A stretch of 7,098 bases of DNA from an uncultured Bulleidia sp. (GCA_934754415.1 CAKVIS010000067.1:1-7098); one strand, 5' to 3'; shown: positions 1 through 7,049, counted from the stretch's first letter. Numbers and translations: made by a program. Notes: generated by a model not told the origin, from the sequence alone.

Positions 1-121
1 TTATACGAGATCCTTTTTTATATTCGTACTAAACTTTGACTACAATTTGTTTTATCAACAGGTTTTAGGACTGAACCGTTTTTTTCTTCAGGAAATATCG
101 AAGGGGGCTAAATGCTGCAAA
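1..121. other. Left-edge stretch with no complete gene
   Basis: No complete gene is visible here. On the plus strand, frame 1 is open from the window edge to a TGA at 37-39 (last residues IRTKL), and frame 2 is open to a TAA at 125-127. Either could be the 3' end of an upstream plus-strand gene, but the tails are too short to recognise. The frame 1 stop lies 22 nt before a weak terminator-like hairpin, which mildly favours it. On the minus strand an AAAGGA (12-17) could instead be the ribosome binding site of a gene starting beyond the left edge. The sequence does not decide between these. Confidence 0.3.
61..88 (+). terminator. Possible weak intrinsic terminator of an upstream gene
   Basis: GGTTT (61-65) can pair with GAACC (73-77) through one G-U pair, leaving a 7-nt loop, and is followed by G and then seven T (79-85). 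The stem is only five pairs, so the call is weak. It would end a plus-strand gene entering from the left, converging on the minus-strand hydrolase, whose own terminator lies about 35 bp away. Confidence 0.35.
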
Positions 122-154
122 ATATAAAAAACGAGATAACTGCAGTCATCTCGT
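122..154 (-). terminator. Intrinsic terminator of the 6-phospho-beta-glucosidase gene
   Basis: Read on the minus strand, ACGAGATGAC (154-145) pairs with GTTATCTCGT (140-131) around a TGCA loop, a 10-bp stem, followed by a T-rich run (TTTTTATA). One pair is G-U in the minus-strand RNA but would be an A-C mismatch in the plus-strand RNA, and only the minus direction has the T tract. Both facts orient it to the minus strand. It lies about 47 bp past the hydrolase stop codon. Confidence 0.85.
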
Positions 155-200
155 AAATAAATTATTCTTTATAAATGTAGAATAAGCTGACAAATGGAAA

Positions 201-1691
201 TCACTCTTCAAACAGTTTTGCACCGTTGGAGGCGATGATATCCTTATACCAGTAGAAACTCTTCTTTCTGTATCTGTTATAGGTACCCTTACCATAGTCA
301 TCACAATCGACGTAGATAAATCCATATCGTTTGGTCATCTGTTTTGTACTTTCGGATACCAGGTCAATACATGCCCATGTGGTATACCCAAGTAATTCTA
401 CACCGTCTTCATGGATGGCCTCATACATAGCTTTAAAATGATCTTTGTAGTAGGCAATATGTGCATCGTCATTGACGGTAAAGGAACCTTTACCATCCGG
501 TACGAGTTCTTCTTTTTCACCTAAGCCGTTTTCCACAATAAATAATGGCTTGCGATAACGATCATACAGATCCACGAGTGAGATGCGTAATCCGATTGGG
601 TCAGATTGCCATCCCCATTCACTTGCGGAAAGATATGGATTCTTTATAGCTGTCACAGTATTGGCTGCGGTTGTCTGCAAGCCATCTGTTTCTTTGGCAA
701 CACATGAGGAAGAGTAGTAGGAAAAAGAGATAAAATCTACAGGATAAGCTTTCATCACCTTAAGATCTTCCTCGCTCATGACAATGTGTAATCCGTGATT
801 TTTAAATCTGGATAACAGGTAGGCAGGGTATTCTCCGAATACCTGTGTATCACTGTAGCAGTAGGTACTGCGCATTCTCTGTTGTGCTTCCAGCACATCT
901 TCAGGTTTGCATGTATACGGGTAGTAGGTGAGTTTTGTTAACATACATCCTACTTTAGCTTCAGAATCTTTTTCATGGATATATTTTGTGGCTAAGGCAC
1001 TTGCGACAAACTGATGATGCATGGACTGGAAGATGACTTCTTCAAAGTTTTTATCTTCAAATCTGTCTTTGATAAGACCACCTGTAGTATAAGGATGACG
1101 AATCATACTGTCTACTTCATTGAAGGTTAACCAGTATTTTACGCGATCATGGTATCTGTCCACAATGGTCTTTGTGAAATGCATAAAGAAATCAATGGTT
1201 TTACGGTTATACCAGCAGTTATATTTTAAACACAACTGTAATGGTGGTTCATAGTGGGAGATAGTCACTAATGGCTCTATGTTGTATTTTTTCAGTTCAT
1301 TGAATACATCATCATAGAATTGCAGACCCTCTTCATTAGGCGTTTTTTCATCTCCTTCAGGATAAATTCTGCTCCAGGCAATGGACATTCTGAAGACTTT
1401 AAATCCCATTTCTGCAAGTAAGGCAATATCTTCCTTGTAATGATGGTAGAAATCGGAACCGTGTCTTTTCGGGTAATGGACTTCATCTTCAGGATGTGCC
1501 AGTGCTTCTTCGATATCTGCAGATAATACTTCATTCTGTCTGGCATAATCCTGTACATCTATATCTAAATGACTTCTTGCACAGTCAGAAACACTCCATC
1601 CTTTGCCTCCTTCGTTCCAGCCACCTTCAAACTGATTGGCAGCGGTGGCACCACCCCATAAAAAACCTTTTGGAAATTGTTTGATGGACAT
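201..1691 (-). CDS. 6-phospho-beta-glucosidase, glycoside hydrolase family 1 (BglA/AscB type)
   Basis: This cytoplasmic enzyme would hydrolyse 6-phospho-beta-glucosides (phosphorylated cellobiose, salicin, arbutin and similar) delivered by a PTS, giving glucose 6-phosphate and an aglycone or sugar. The 496-residue protein spans a full GH1 barrel, from the FPKGFLWGGATAANQ opening to the YWYKDIIASNG end. The acid/base is E192 in TFNEVD and the nucleophile is E387 in IVENGLG. The phosphate-binding signature of the 6-phospho branch is present: S446, K454 and Y456 in VSESTKQMTKRYG. The start at 1691 is chosen because AGGAGG lies 10 nt upstream and the usual family N-terminus follows; a longer in-frame start at 1754 adds 21 residues with no family resemblance and runs into the divergent gene. 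No PTS transporter or antiterminator gene is adjacent. Preference between glucoside and galactoside is inferred from the KRYG-type tail, not proved. Confidence 0.93.
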   Translation of the reverse strand: MSIKQFPKGFLWGGATAANQFEGGWNEGGKGWSVSDCARSHLDIDVQDYARQNEVLSADIEEALAHPEDEVHYPKRHGSDFYHHYKEDIALLAEMGFKVFRMSIAWSRIYPEGDEKTPNEEGLQFYDDVFNELKKYNIEPLVTISHYEPPLQLCLKYNCWYNRKTIDFFMHFTKTIVDRYHDRVKYWLTFNEVDSMIRHPYTTGGLIKDRFEDKNFEEVIFQSMHHQFVASALATKYIHEKDSEAKVGCMLTKLTYYPYTCKPEDVLEAQQRMRSTYCYSDTQVFGEYPAYLLSRFKNHGLHIVMSEEDLKVMKAYPVDFISFSYYSSSCVAKETDGLQTTAANTVTAIKNPYLSASEWGWQSDPIGLRISLVDLYDRYRKPLFIVENGLGEKEELVPDGKGSFTVNDDAHIAYYKDHFKAMYEAIHEDGVELLGYTTWACIDLVSESTKQMTKRYGFIYVDCDDYGKGTYNRYRKKSFYWYKDIIASNGAKLFEE

Positions 1692-1701
1692 ATATGTTTT
1701 T

Positions 1702-1707
1702 CCTCCT
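1702..1707 (-). promoter_or_regulatory. Ribosome binding site that fixes the hydrolase start
   Basis: AGGAGG on the minus strand sits 10 nt before the ATG at 1691. It is a strong Shine-Dalgarno match, and the alternative upstream ATG at 1754 has no comparable site, so it settles the start of the hydrolase. Confidence 0.85.
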
Positions 1708-1711
1708 GAAA

Positions 1712-1723
1712 CCATTATAATGG
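1712..1723. promoter_or_regulatory. Palindrome CCATTATAATGG, candidate -10 of the hydrolase
   Basis: This perfect 12-bp palindrome puts a consensus TATAAT on both strands. On the minus strand (1719-1714) it is well placed as the -10 of the hydrolase: transcription would begin near 1707, just keeping the AGGAGG. No good -35 is visible 16-18 bp upstream (AAACGT at 17 bp) and there is no extended -10, so promoter activity is uncertain. On the plus strand the TATAAT overlaps the acetyltransferase ATG and cannot serve that start. An operator role is also possible. Confidence 0.35.
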
Positions 1724-2184
1724 ATTTTATGTTAGAACGTTTATGGAATTCCATGTTTTCAAAGCGTATTCCTACAGAATCAGAAGTGACGCTGATACAG
1801 GAGGAAATATGTCCAAGAAAGAACAGCTATACTTCTGTATATTATGGAATCTATTTAAAACATACAAGAATCGGATATATCGATTTAAGACTGGGTGTCA
1901 GTGAAGAACTGTATTATGCAGGTAATATCGGGTATCGTATTTTCGAAAAATACAGAGGGCATCATTATGCCTGTTATGCCTGTAAGAAAGTACTGGAAAT
2001 TGCAAAAGAGGAGTATCATCTTTCCTTTGTATATATTACCTGTTCTCCGGAAAATGAAGCTTCCAGAAAAACTCTTGAAAAACTACAGGGACATCTGGTG
2101 GAAGTGGTGGAAGTGCCGCAATGGCACTGGTTATATCAAAGAGGGGAAAAGGTGAAGAATATTTACTTCTTTACACTGCAGTAA
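1720..2184 (+). CDS. GNAT-family N-acetyltransferase
   Basis: This predicted cytoplasmic acetyl-CoA-dependent acetyltransferase has 154 residues, normal for a single GNAT domain; the acceptor cannot be told from sequence. The core strands run through YYGIYLKHTRIGYIDLRLG (41-59) and NIGYRIFEKYRG (69-80). The acetyl-CoA pyrophosphate loop is RGHHYA (79-84), where the usual fourth-position glycine of RGxGxA is histidine. ENEASRKTLEK (111-121) is the typical NxxSxxxxEK helix that follows the last core strand. The start at 1720 gives the family-like opening MDFMLERL; ATG 1729 is a weaker alternative, and the frame is open back to 1636, but that would run into the divergent hydrolase gene. No start has a convincing Shine-Dalgarno sequence and no plus-strand promoter is clear. 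Only 37 bp separate its stop from cls, so cotranscription is possible. Confidence 0.82.
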   Translation: MDFMLERLWNSMFSKRIPTESEVTLIQEEICPRKNSYTSVYYGIYLKHTRIGYIDLRLGVSEELYYAGNIGYRIFEKYRGHHYACYACKKVLEIAKEEYHLSFVYITCSPENEASRKTLEKLQGHLVEVVEVPQWHWLYQRGEKVKNIYFFTLQ

Positions 2185-2186
2185 AT

Positions 2187-2215
2187 TTGTATAGTCGGGT
2201 ATTTTTTGCGATAAT
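2187..2215 (+). promoter_or_regulatory. Candidate extended -10 promoter for cls
   Basis: TTGTAT (2187-2192) is followed after 17 bp by GATAAT (2210-2215), which has an upstream TG at the extended -10 position (TGCGATAAT). The -10 matches consensus at five of six bases and the -35 at three. The predicted first transcribed base is about 2222, the A of the cls ATG, which would make the message leaderless. Confidence 0.4.
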
Positions 2216-2220
2216 ACCTG
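2196..2220 (+). other. Hairpin directly before the cls start codon
   Basis: CGGGTATT (2196-2203) pairs with AATACCTG (2213-2220) through eight pairs including one G-U, leaving a 9-nt loop. It ends one base before the ATG at 2222, where a ribosome binding site would normally be free. No T run follows, so it is not an intrinsic terminator. Its right arm contains most of the candidate -10, so the repeat may matter in DNA or, on a transcript read through from the acetyltransferase gene, in RNA. Confidence 0.4.
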
Positions 2221-2221
2221 T

Positions 2222-3736
2222 ATGCATAAATTAATACGAGTCTTAACAAGCAGATTGTTTTTAGTCGGGGCGCTGGTTATAGCACAGTTTTTGCTGATTA
2301 TAGCCTATGTCTATAACTTTACGTTTACCCATAGTTTATTTCCTGCCTTACAGGTGATTGGTATCTTTCTGTCTATTTATGTGGTGAACAGAAATAATGA
2401 TCCTGCCTATAAGATATCGTGGGTTTTTATCATCCTGTTTTCTCCGCTTGTAGGTGTGCCTTTATATTTTATGTTTGGAAATAAGAAGATTTCCAAAAAA
2501 CTATATAATGGTACTTTAAACGGATCCAGGGTTTTGAAAGAATTGCTTGTTAAAACCGAGACAAAACATATTCAGGCAGAAGATAACGGACAGCTGTTCA
2601 GGTTTGGAAGAGAATACTGCGGTTTTCCTGTCTATGAGCATACAAAGACAACCTATTTTTCCAGTGGTGAAGAATGGTTTCCTGTCTATCTTGAAAAGCT
2701 GAGAAGTGCTAAAAAGTATATCTTTCTGGAAATGTTTATCATTGACTATGGAAAGGTATGGGATGAAGTGCTGGAAATCCTGAAGCAGAAAGTACAGGAA
2801 GGTGTGGATGTGAAAGTCATCTTTGATGACTTTGGCTGTGTTACCATGCATGCTCATCTGGAAAAAGAACTCAGGAAGCTGGGAATAGATGCCCATGGCT
2901 TTAACAGATTAAGACCTGCTTTGATTATTCAGATGAATAACAGAGATCATAGAAAGATTACCGTGATTGATAATGAGGTTGGCTTTACAGGCGGTGTCAA
3001 TCTTGCGGATGAGTATATCAACCATATTACAAGATTTGGATACTGGAAAGACAGTGCTTTAATGGTGGAAGGACCTGCAGTATGGTCGATGGCTTCTCAG
3101 TTTTTAGGCATGTACCATTATCTGTCTAAAAATCCTGCGGATACAGATTACTCCATGTATTGTCTTCCATGTAAAGAATATGATGTGGAAGGGTATGTAC
3201 AGCCTTTTGCAGATTCTCCGACAGATGACATTCTTGTAGGTATGAGTGAACATCTGAATCTTATTCATCATGCAAAGAAATATATCTATATTAATACACC
3301 ATATCTGATTTTAAATGATGCCATCAGCAGAGCCTTAAAGGTGGCAAGTGAAAGCGGTGTGGATGTCAGAATTCTTGTGCCGCATATTCCTGATAAAAAA
3401 CTTGTATTTCAGATTACAAGACACAGTTATAAGGCACTGATTGAAAGTGGCATAAAAATCTATGAATTTACTCCAGGTTTTAATCACAGTAAGGCAATTG
3501 TCTGTGATGATGAATACGGGCTTGTGGGTTCTATCAACACTGATTTCAGAAGTTATTTTTTACACTTTGAAGATGCGGTGCTGATGTATAAGACAGAGGC
3601 TGTAAAAGATGTAAAAGAGGATTTCCTGCAGTCTCTGGAAAAATCTCATGAAGTGACAATGAAGGAAGTAAACAGGACACCATTGATTTTAAAGATCATA
3701 CGTGCAATTTTAACCTTGTTTATTCCACTTGTATAA
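2222..3736 (+). CDS. cls: Cardiolipin synthase, two-HKD phospholipase D type
   Basis: This membrane enzyme would join two phosphatidylglycerol molecules into cardiolipin and glycerol. The protein has 504 residues, within the usual range for bacterial Cls. Hydrophobic segments lie at about 12-31, 37-55 and 66-86, the last within an N-terminal PLDc_N-like region (NDPAYKISWVFI...GVPLYFMFG). Two catalytic HKD motifs follow: H243-x-K245-x4-D250, then FTGGVN (255-260), and H422-x-K424-x4-D429, then VGSINTDFRS. A hydrophobic C-terminal tail (about 487-504) may add membrane contact. The ATG at 2222 is chosen because the N-terminus looks like the family and a TAG lies in frame at 2192; there is no Shine-Dalgarno sequence. 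A patatin gene follows after 24 bp. Because HKD enzymes vary in substrate, phosphatidyl transfer to another alcohol cannot be excluded. Confidence 0.93.
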   Translation: MHKLIRVLTSRLFLVGALVIAQFLLIIAYVYNFTFTHSLFPALQVIGIFLSIYVVNRNNDPAYKISWVFIILFSPLVGVPLYFMFGNKKISKKLYNGTLNGSRVLKELLVKTETKHIQAEDNGQLFRFGREYCGFPVYEHTKTTYFSSGEEWFPVYLEKLRSAKKYIFLEMFIIDYGKVWDEVLEILKQKVQEGVDVKVIFDDFGCVTMHAHLEKELRKLGIDAHGFNRLRPALIIQMNNRDHRKITVIDNEVGFTGGVNLADEYINHITRFGYWKDSALMVEGPAVWSMASQFLGMYHYLSKNPADTDYSMYCLPCKEYDVEGYVQPFADSPTDDILVGMSEHLNLIHHAKKYIYINTPYLILNDAISRALKVASESGVDVRILVPHIPDKKLVFQITRHSYKALIESGIKIYEFTPGFNHSKAIVCDDEYGLVGSINTDFRSYFLHFEDAVLMYKTEAVKDVKEDFLQSLEKSHEVTMKEVNRTPLILKIIRAILTLFIPLV

Positions 3737-3760
3737 ACAAATAAGGAAAGAAGAGAAATT

Positions 3761-4633
3761 ATGGAAAAAATTGGTTTGGTACTGGAAGGCGGAGGGGTAA
3801 GAGGTGCCTATACGGCAGGTGCTCTTGCCTGGTTAAGTGAAAATCATATTACATTTGATTATCATGTGGGTATTTCCTCCGGTGCAGTGTATTTATGCTG
3901 TTATCTGACAGGAAAAACACAATCTGCCAAAAACATGGCAACGATTTATGCAGCAGATCCTAAACTGGTAGGTATCTATGCATTATTACATTGCGGATAT
4001 TATGTGGATTACCGTAAGATTTTTAAAGAAGATCTGATAGAAAAAGAACAGCTGTCCATGAAGAAAATCAAAGAAGAACACATGCCTATGGAAGTGGGTG
4101 CCTATGATCTTGGTAAAGGAGAAACCGTATACTTTGGTTCACAGGATCTTGATGAAAATCTGGATCTTTTAAGAGGTACCTGTGCACTTCCTGTAGCCAG
4201 TGAAGTTGTAGACTATAACGGTCTTAGATTGCTGGATGGTGGTATCACAAAGATGATACCTATTGAACGTGCACTGGAGCAGGGATGTACTAAAGCACTC
4301 ATCATTACTACAAAACCGGCAACTTTTGTCAGAAAACCTTCAAGTAAAATAGTGCGTTTTATGATGAAACATTTATATAAAGAATGTCCTCAGGTAGAAA
4401 AGGATTATGCAGTAAGACATATCAACTATTACAAACAAAGAAAGATTATTGATGATATGGTAGAAAAAGGAACAGCCGTCAATATCTATCCTTCCAGAGA
4501 AATCAAAGTATCCAGATGGAAGGGTGATCCTGAAAGATGTACGGAACTGTATACGCTGGGCTATCAGGACATGGAAGCTCATAAAGAGGAAATCTTAAAG
4601 TTCCTGGATAAAGGAGGAAAAGGAAATGAGTGA
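3761..4633 (+). CDS. Patatin-like phospholipase / acyl hydrolase (YjjU-like)
   Basis: This is a predicted Ser-Asp dyad lipid acyl hydrolase. The 290-residue protein has the oxyanion glycine loop EGGGVRG (9-15), the nucleophile elbow GISSG (37-41, S39) and the catalytic aspartate D159 in LLDGG (157-161), so all key patatin residues are present. The C-terminal third (about 200-285, with RHINYYKQRK and IYPSREIKVSR) resembles the extra domain of YjjU-type bacterial patatins (DUF6363-like from memory). No signal peptide or membrane segment is evident, so a cytoplasmic or membrane-surface location is likely. A moderate ribosome binding site (AAGGAAAG, 3743-3750) precedes the ATG. The gene lies 24 bp after cls and its last 8 nt overlap pepF. 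Phospholipid as substrate is a family-level expectation and is supported only by the neighbour cls. Confidence 0.9.
   Translation: MEKIGLVLEGGGVRGAYTAGALAWLSENHITFDYHVGISSGAVYLCCYLTGKTQSAKNMATIYAADPKLVGIYALLHCGYYVDYRKIFKEDLIEKEQLSMKKIKEEHMPMEVGAYDLGKGETVYFGSQDLDENLDLLRGTCALPVASEVVDYNGLRLLDGGITKMIPIERALEQGCTKALIITTKPATFVRKPSSKIVRFMMKHLYKECPQVEKDYAVRHINYYKQRKIIDDMVEKGTAVNIYPSREIKVSRWKGDPERCTELYTLGYQDMEAHKEEILKFLDKGGKGNE
4611..4617 (+). promoter_or_regulatory. pepF ribosome binding site inside the patatin gene
   Basis: AAGGAGG, 8 nt before the pepF ATG, lies wholly within the last codons of the patatin gene (Lys-Gly-Gly). With the 8-nt overlap of the two reading frames this points to translational coupling and fixes the pepF start at 4626. 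Confidence 0.85.
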
Positions 4634-6437
4634 AACTTTAAAACAGAGAAGTGAAATGGATCCAAAGTATGAATGGGATCTGACAACATTATTCAAGGAT
4701 GATGCCGCATTTGAACAGTCTTTAAAAGACATGGATGAAGCAATTGTCAAAGCTGCCTCTTATCAGGGAACTTTACATACCGCTCAGGGTATCAAAGAGT
4801 TTTATGATTTTGAAGTAGAAACAGGAAGACATTTATCTGACTTATTCTGCTATGCAAGTTTAAGACATTCTGAAGATACCCGTGATGCCAAAGCACAGTC
4901 CATGTATTCCCGTTCTTATAGTAAATTAGTACAGTTTGAAAGTGCACTTGCTTATGCACAGCCTGAAATCCTTTCTATGGATCAGGAAGCACTGGAAGCT
5001 ATATGCAATGATCCGCTTGTTGAAGAATATAAGTTTGCATTAGAAGACTTATGCAGAAATAAAGCACATACATTGTCTGAAAAAGAAGAAATTCTGTTAA
5101 GCAGTTTTGCAGAAAGTTTCTCCACAGCAGAATCTGCAAGTGAAGCTTTAAGAGATGCGGATATTACTTTTGAACCAGCAAAAGACAGTGAAGGTAATCT
5201 TCATGAAGTTACAGGTTCCGGATATATCCCTTTACAGATGAGTTCTGACAGAGAATTACGTAAGAATTCCTTTATGTCTTATTACAAGACATATAAGCAG
5301 TTTATTCATACTTTTGCGGCAACCTATTCCGGTGTTATAAAGAATCATACAACTGAGGCAAGACTCAGAGGTTTTGAATCTTCCAGACAGATGTCTTTAT
5401 TTGCCAATAACATTCCTGAATCCGTGTATGACATGTTAATAGAAACAGTACATAAGTGTATGCCATATATGTATCGTTATGTACAGTTACGTAAAAAGAT
5501 TCTGGGTGTAGAGGAATTGCATTACTACGATACCTATGCGCCATTATGTGCTTCTAATAATAAAAAGTATTCTTATGAAGAAGCACAGCAGATGGTACTG
5601 AATGCGGTGGCACCTTTAGGAAAAGACTATGTTCAAAGAGTAAAGGATGCCTATACAGACGGCTGGATTGATGTGTACCCAAACGTAGGTAAATCCGGTG
5701 GTGCCTATTCCAGTGGCACCTATGATTCCAATCCATTCATTCTGACAAACTTTACAGGCTCCTTGGATTCTGTATCTACACTGGCACATGAAATGGGGCA
5801 TTCTCAGCATACATGGTTAACCAACCATACTCAGCCTGCACAGTATGCCAACTATTCTTTATTTGTGGCAGAAGTTGCAAGTACAGTCAATGAGTGTCTG
5901 TTAATTGAACAGTTATTGGAGGATTGTGATGATCCTGCAACAAGACTGTATTTATTAAATCAGTATCTGGAAGGTTTCAAAGGTACGGTATATCGTCAGA
6001 CAATGTTTGCTGAATTTGAAAAAGAAGCACATGCCATGAGTGAAAGAGGAGAATCTTTAACAGGTGAAGCTTTATGTGATCTGTATGAAAGACTGATTAA
6101 ACTGTACTTTGGTGAAGATCTGATCATTGATGAAGAAGTCAGATATGAATGGGCACGTATCCCTCATTTCTATAATCCTTTCTATGTTTATGTATACGCT
6201 ACAGGCTATACAAGTGCTGTTGCTCTGGCACAGGGAATTCTGAAAGATAAAGAACCTGCAGTGAAGAAGTATCTGGAATTTTTATCCATGGGTGGAAGTC
6301 AGTATCCGCTGGATGAGTTAAAGCATGGAGGTGTGGATCTTTCTACATCTGCACCAATTGAAAAAGCACTGGAAAAATTTAATGAAGTACTGGAAGATGC
6401 CGAAAAGACATTTGCAAAACTTCAGGAGAGTAAATAA
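4626..6437 (+). CDS. pepF: Oligoendopeptidase F (M3B zinc metallopeptidase)
   Basis: This is a cytoplasmic zinc peptidase that cuts short peptides, roughly 7-17 residues in characterised PepF, for amino acid recycling. The 603-residue length matches PepF proteins of Bacillota. The N-terminal helical region begins with the typical YEWDLTTLF. The zinc site is H388-E389-M-G-H392 in LAHEMGHSQH, with E416 in FVAEVASTVNE as the third ligand. The PHFYNPFYVYVYATG block (513-527) carries H514 and the tyrosines that in this family bind the substrate transition state. There is no signal peptide. It overlaps the patatin gene by 8 nt and is followed by the nitroreductase after 2 nt, so it is the middle gene of a tight operon. 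Nothing is missing or truncated. Confidence 0.96.
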   Translation: MSETLKQRSEMDPKYEWDLTTLFKDDAAFEQSLKDMDEAIVKAASYQGTLHTAQGIKEFYDFEVETGRHLSDLFCYASLRHSEDTRDAKAQSMYSRSYSKLVQFESALAYAQPEILSMDQEALEAICNDPLVEEYKFALEDLCRNKAHTLSEKEEILLSSFAESFSTAESASEALRDADITFEPAKDSEGNLHEVTGSGYIPLQMSSDRELRKNSFMSYYKTYKQFIHTFAATYSGVIKNHTTEARLRGFESSRQMSLFANNIPESVYDMLIETVHKCMPYMYRYVQLRKKILGVEELHYYDTYAPLCASNNKKYSYEEAQQMVLNAVAPLGKDYVQRVKDAYTDGWIDVYPNVGKSGGAYSSGTYDSNPFILTNFTGSLDSVSTLAHEMGHSQHTWLTNHTQPAQYANYSLFVAEVASTVNECLLIEQLLEDCDDPATRLYLLNQYLEGFKGTVYRQTMFAEFEKEAHAMSERGESLTGEALCDLYERLIKLYFGEDLIIDEEVRYEWARIPHFYNPFYVYVYATGYTSAVALAQGILKDKEPAVKKYLEFLSMGGSQYPLDELKHGGVDLSTSAPIEKALEKFNEVLEDAEKTFAKLQESK

Positions 6438-6439
6438 TT

Positions 6440-6964
6440 ATGAGTAATGCAGTTATTGAAGAATTGAAAAACAGAAGAAGTTACAGAAGCTATAAAGATA
6501 CCATGATTCCAGAAGAAGATCTTCATGAAATCATGGAAGCTGGAGAATATGCACCGAGCGGAATGGGAAGACAGCCAACCATCATGGTAGCTGTTACCAA
6601 TAAAGAAGTAAGAGACAGATTATCCAGACTGAATGCAGAATGCATGAACAGCACTGCAGATCCTTTCTATGGTGCACCTGTAGTGATTGTGGTACTTGCA
6701 GATAAAAATGCACCTACGCATGTGTACGATGGTGCTTTAACCATGCAGAATCTTATGCTTGCGGCAGATTCTAAAGGAATTGGATCATGCTGGATTCATC
6801 GAGCAAAAGAAGTCTTTGCAAGTGAAGAAGGTAAGCAGCTTCTGAAAGACTGGGGTATTGAAGGAGACTATGAAGGCATTGGTTATTGTATCCTTGGCTA
6901 TCCTGCAGAAGAAGCTCCAAAGGCAAAAGAAAGAAAGGCAAGCAGAATTTACTGGGTGAAGTAA
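6440..6964 (+). CDS. Nitroreductase-family FMN oxidoreductase
   Basis: This is a small cytoplasmic flavoprotein predicted to use NAD(P)H to reduce nitro compounds, quinones or an unknown natural substrate. The 174-residue protein carries the FMN phosphate-binding RRSYRSY (12-18) near the N-terminus, the APSGMGRQP loop (38-46), the helix TMQNLMLAADSKGIGSCW over the dimer and flavin site, and the closing GIGYCILGYP (146-155). These are standard for the short nitroreductase group of Bacillota. The start at 6440 has AGGAGAG (6424-6430) within the pepF 3' end and only 2 nt separate it from the pepF stop, so it is coupled to pepF. A strong terminator follows the stop codon. The physiological substrate cannot be read from sequence. 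Confidence 0.92.
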   Translation: MSNAVIEELKNRRSYRSYKDTMIPEEDLHEIMEAGEYAPSGMGRQPTIMVAVTNKEVRDRLSRLNAECMNSTADPFYGAPVVIVVLADKNAPTHVYDGALTMQNLMLAADSKGIGSCWIHRAKEVFASEEGKQLLKDWGIEGDYEGIGYCILGYPAEEAPKAKERKASRIYWVK

Positions 6965-6969
6965 TACGC

Positions 6970-7008
6970 ATCAGGTACTGCTGTATCAGCAGATGCCTGA
7001 TTTTTTTG
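6970..7008 (+). terminator. Strong intrinsic terminator of the cls-patatin-pepF-nitroreductase run
   Basis: ATCAGG (6970-6975) pairs with CCTGAT (6996-7001) and CTGCTG (6978-6983) pairs with CAGCAG (6987-6992) around a TAT loop. The bases between the two stems can also pair (T6976-G6995, A6977-T6994) with A6993 bulged, giving a hairpin of about 14 pairs. Seven T (7001-7007) follow. It lies 6 nt after the nitroreductase stop. Confidence 0.92.
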
Positions 7009-7010
7009 TT

Positions 7011-7040
7011 TTGAGAAGTAAGGTAAGCGTCAACCATAAC
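7011..7040 (+). promoter_or_regulatory. Candidate promoter for a gene beyond the right edge
   Basis: TTGAGA (7011-7016, five of six to the -35 consensus) is followed after 18 bp by CATAAC (7035-7040, four of six to the -10). Transcription would start near 7047, just before the left arm of the inverted repeat at 7050. It follows the terminator directly, as expected for a new transcription unit, but the -10 is mediocre. Confidence 0.35.
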
Positions 7041-7049
7041 CCGTCTTTA

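Noticed and set aside
10..45. Minus-strand promoter TTGTAG, 17 bp, TATAAA, with an AAAGGA for a gene off the left edge
   Set aside because: The AAAGGA would lie upstream of the predicted transcription start (about position 10), so the two signals do not fit together.
1636..1719. Longer acetyltransferase starting at 1636 or 1684
   Set aside because: It would overlap the 5' end of the divergent hydrolase, and the family-like sequence begins only at MDFMLERL (1720).
1692..1754. Longer hydrolase N-terminus starting at the ATG at 1754
   Set aside because: The extra 21 residues do not look like a GH1 start, there is no ribosome binding site, and AGGAGG sits correctly before the ATG at 1691.
2516..2896. 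Open minus-strand frame of 126 codons
   Set aside because: It is antisense to the conserved core of cls, and the open frame is a by-product of the codon use of that gene.
6771..7037. Open minus-strand frame of 88 codons
   Set aside because: It lies antisense to the nitroreductase and across its terminator, its product resembles nothing, and no convincing ribosome binding site precedes it.
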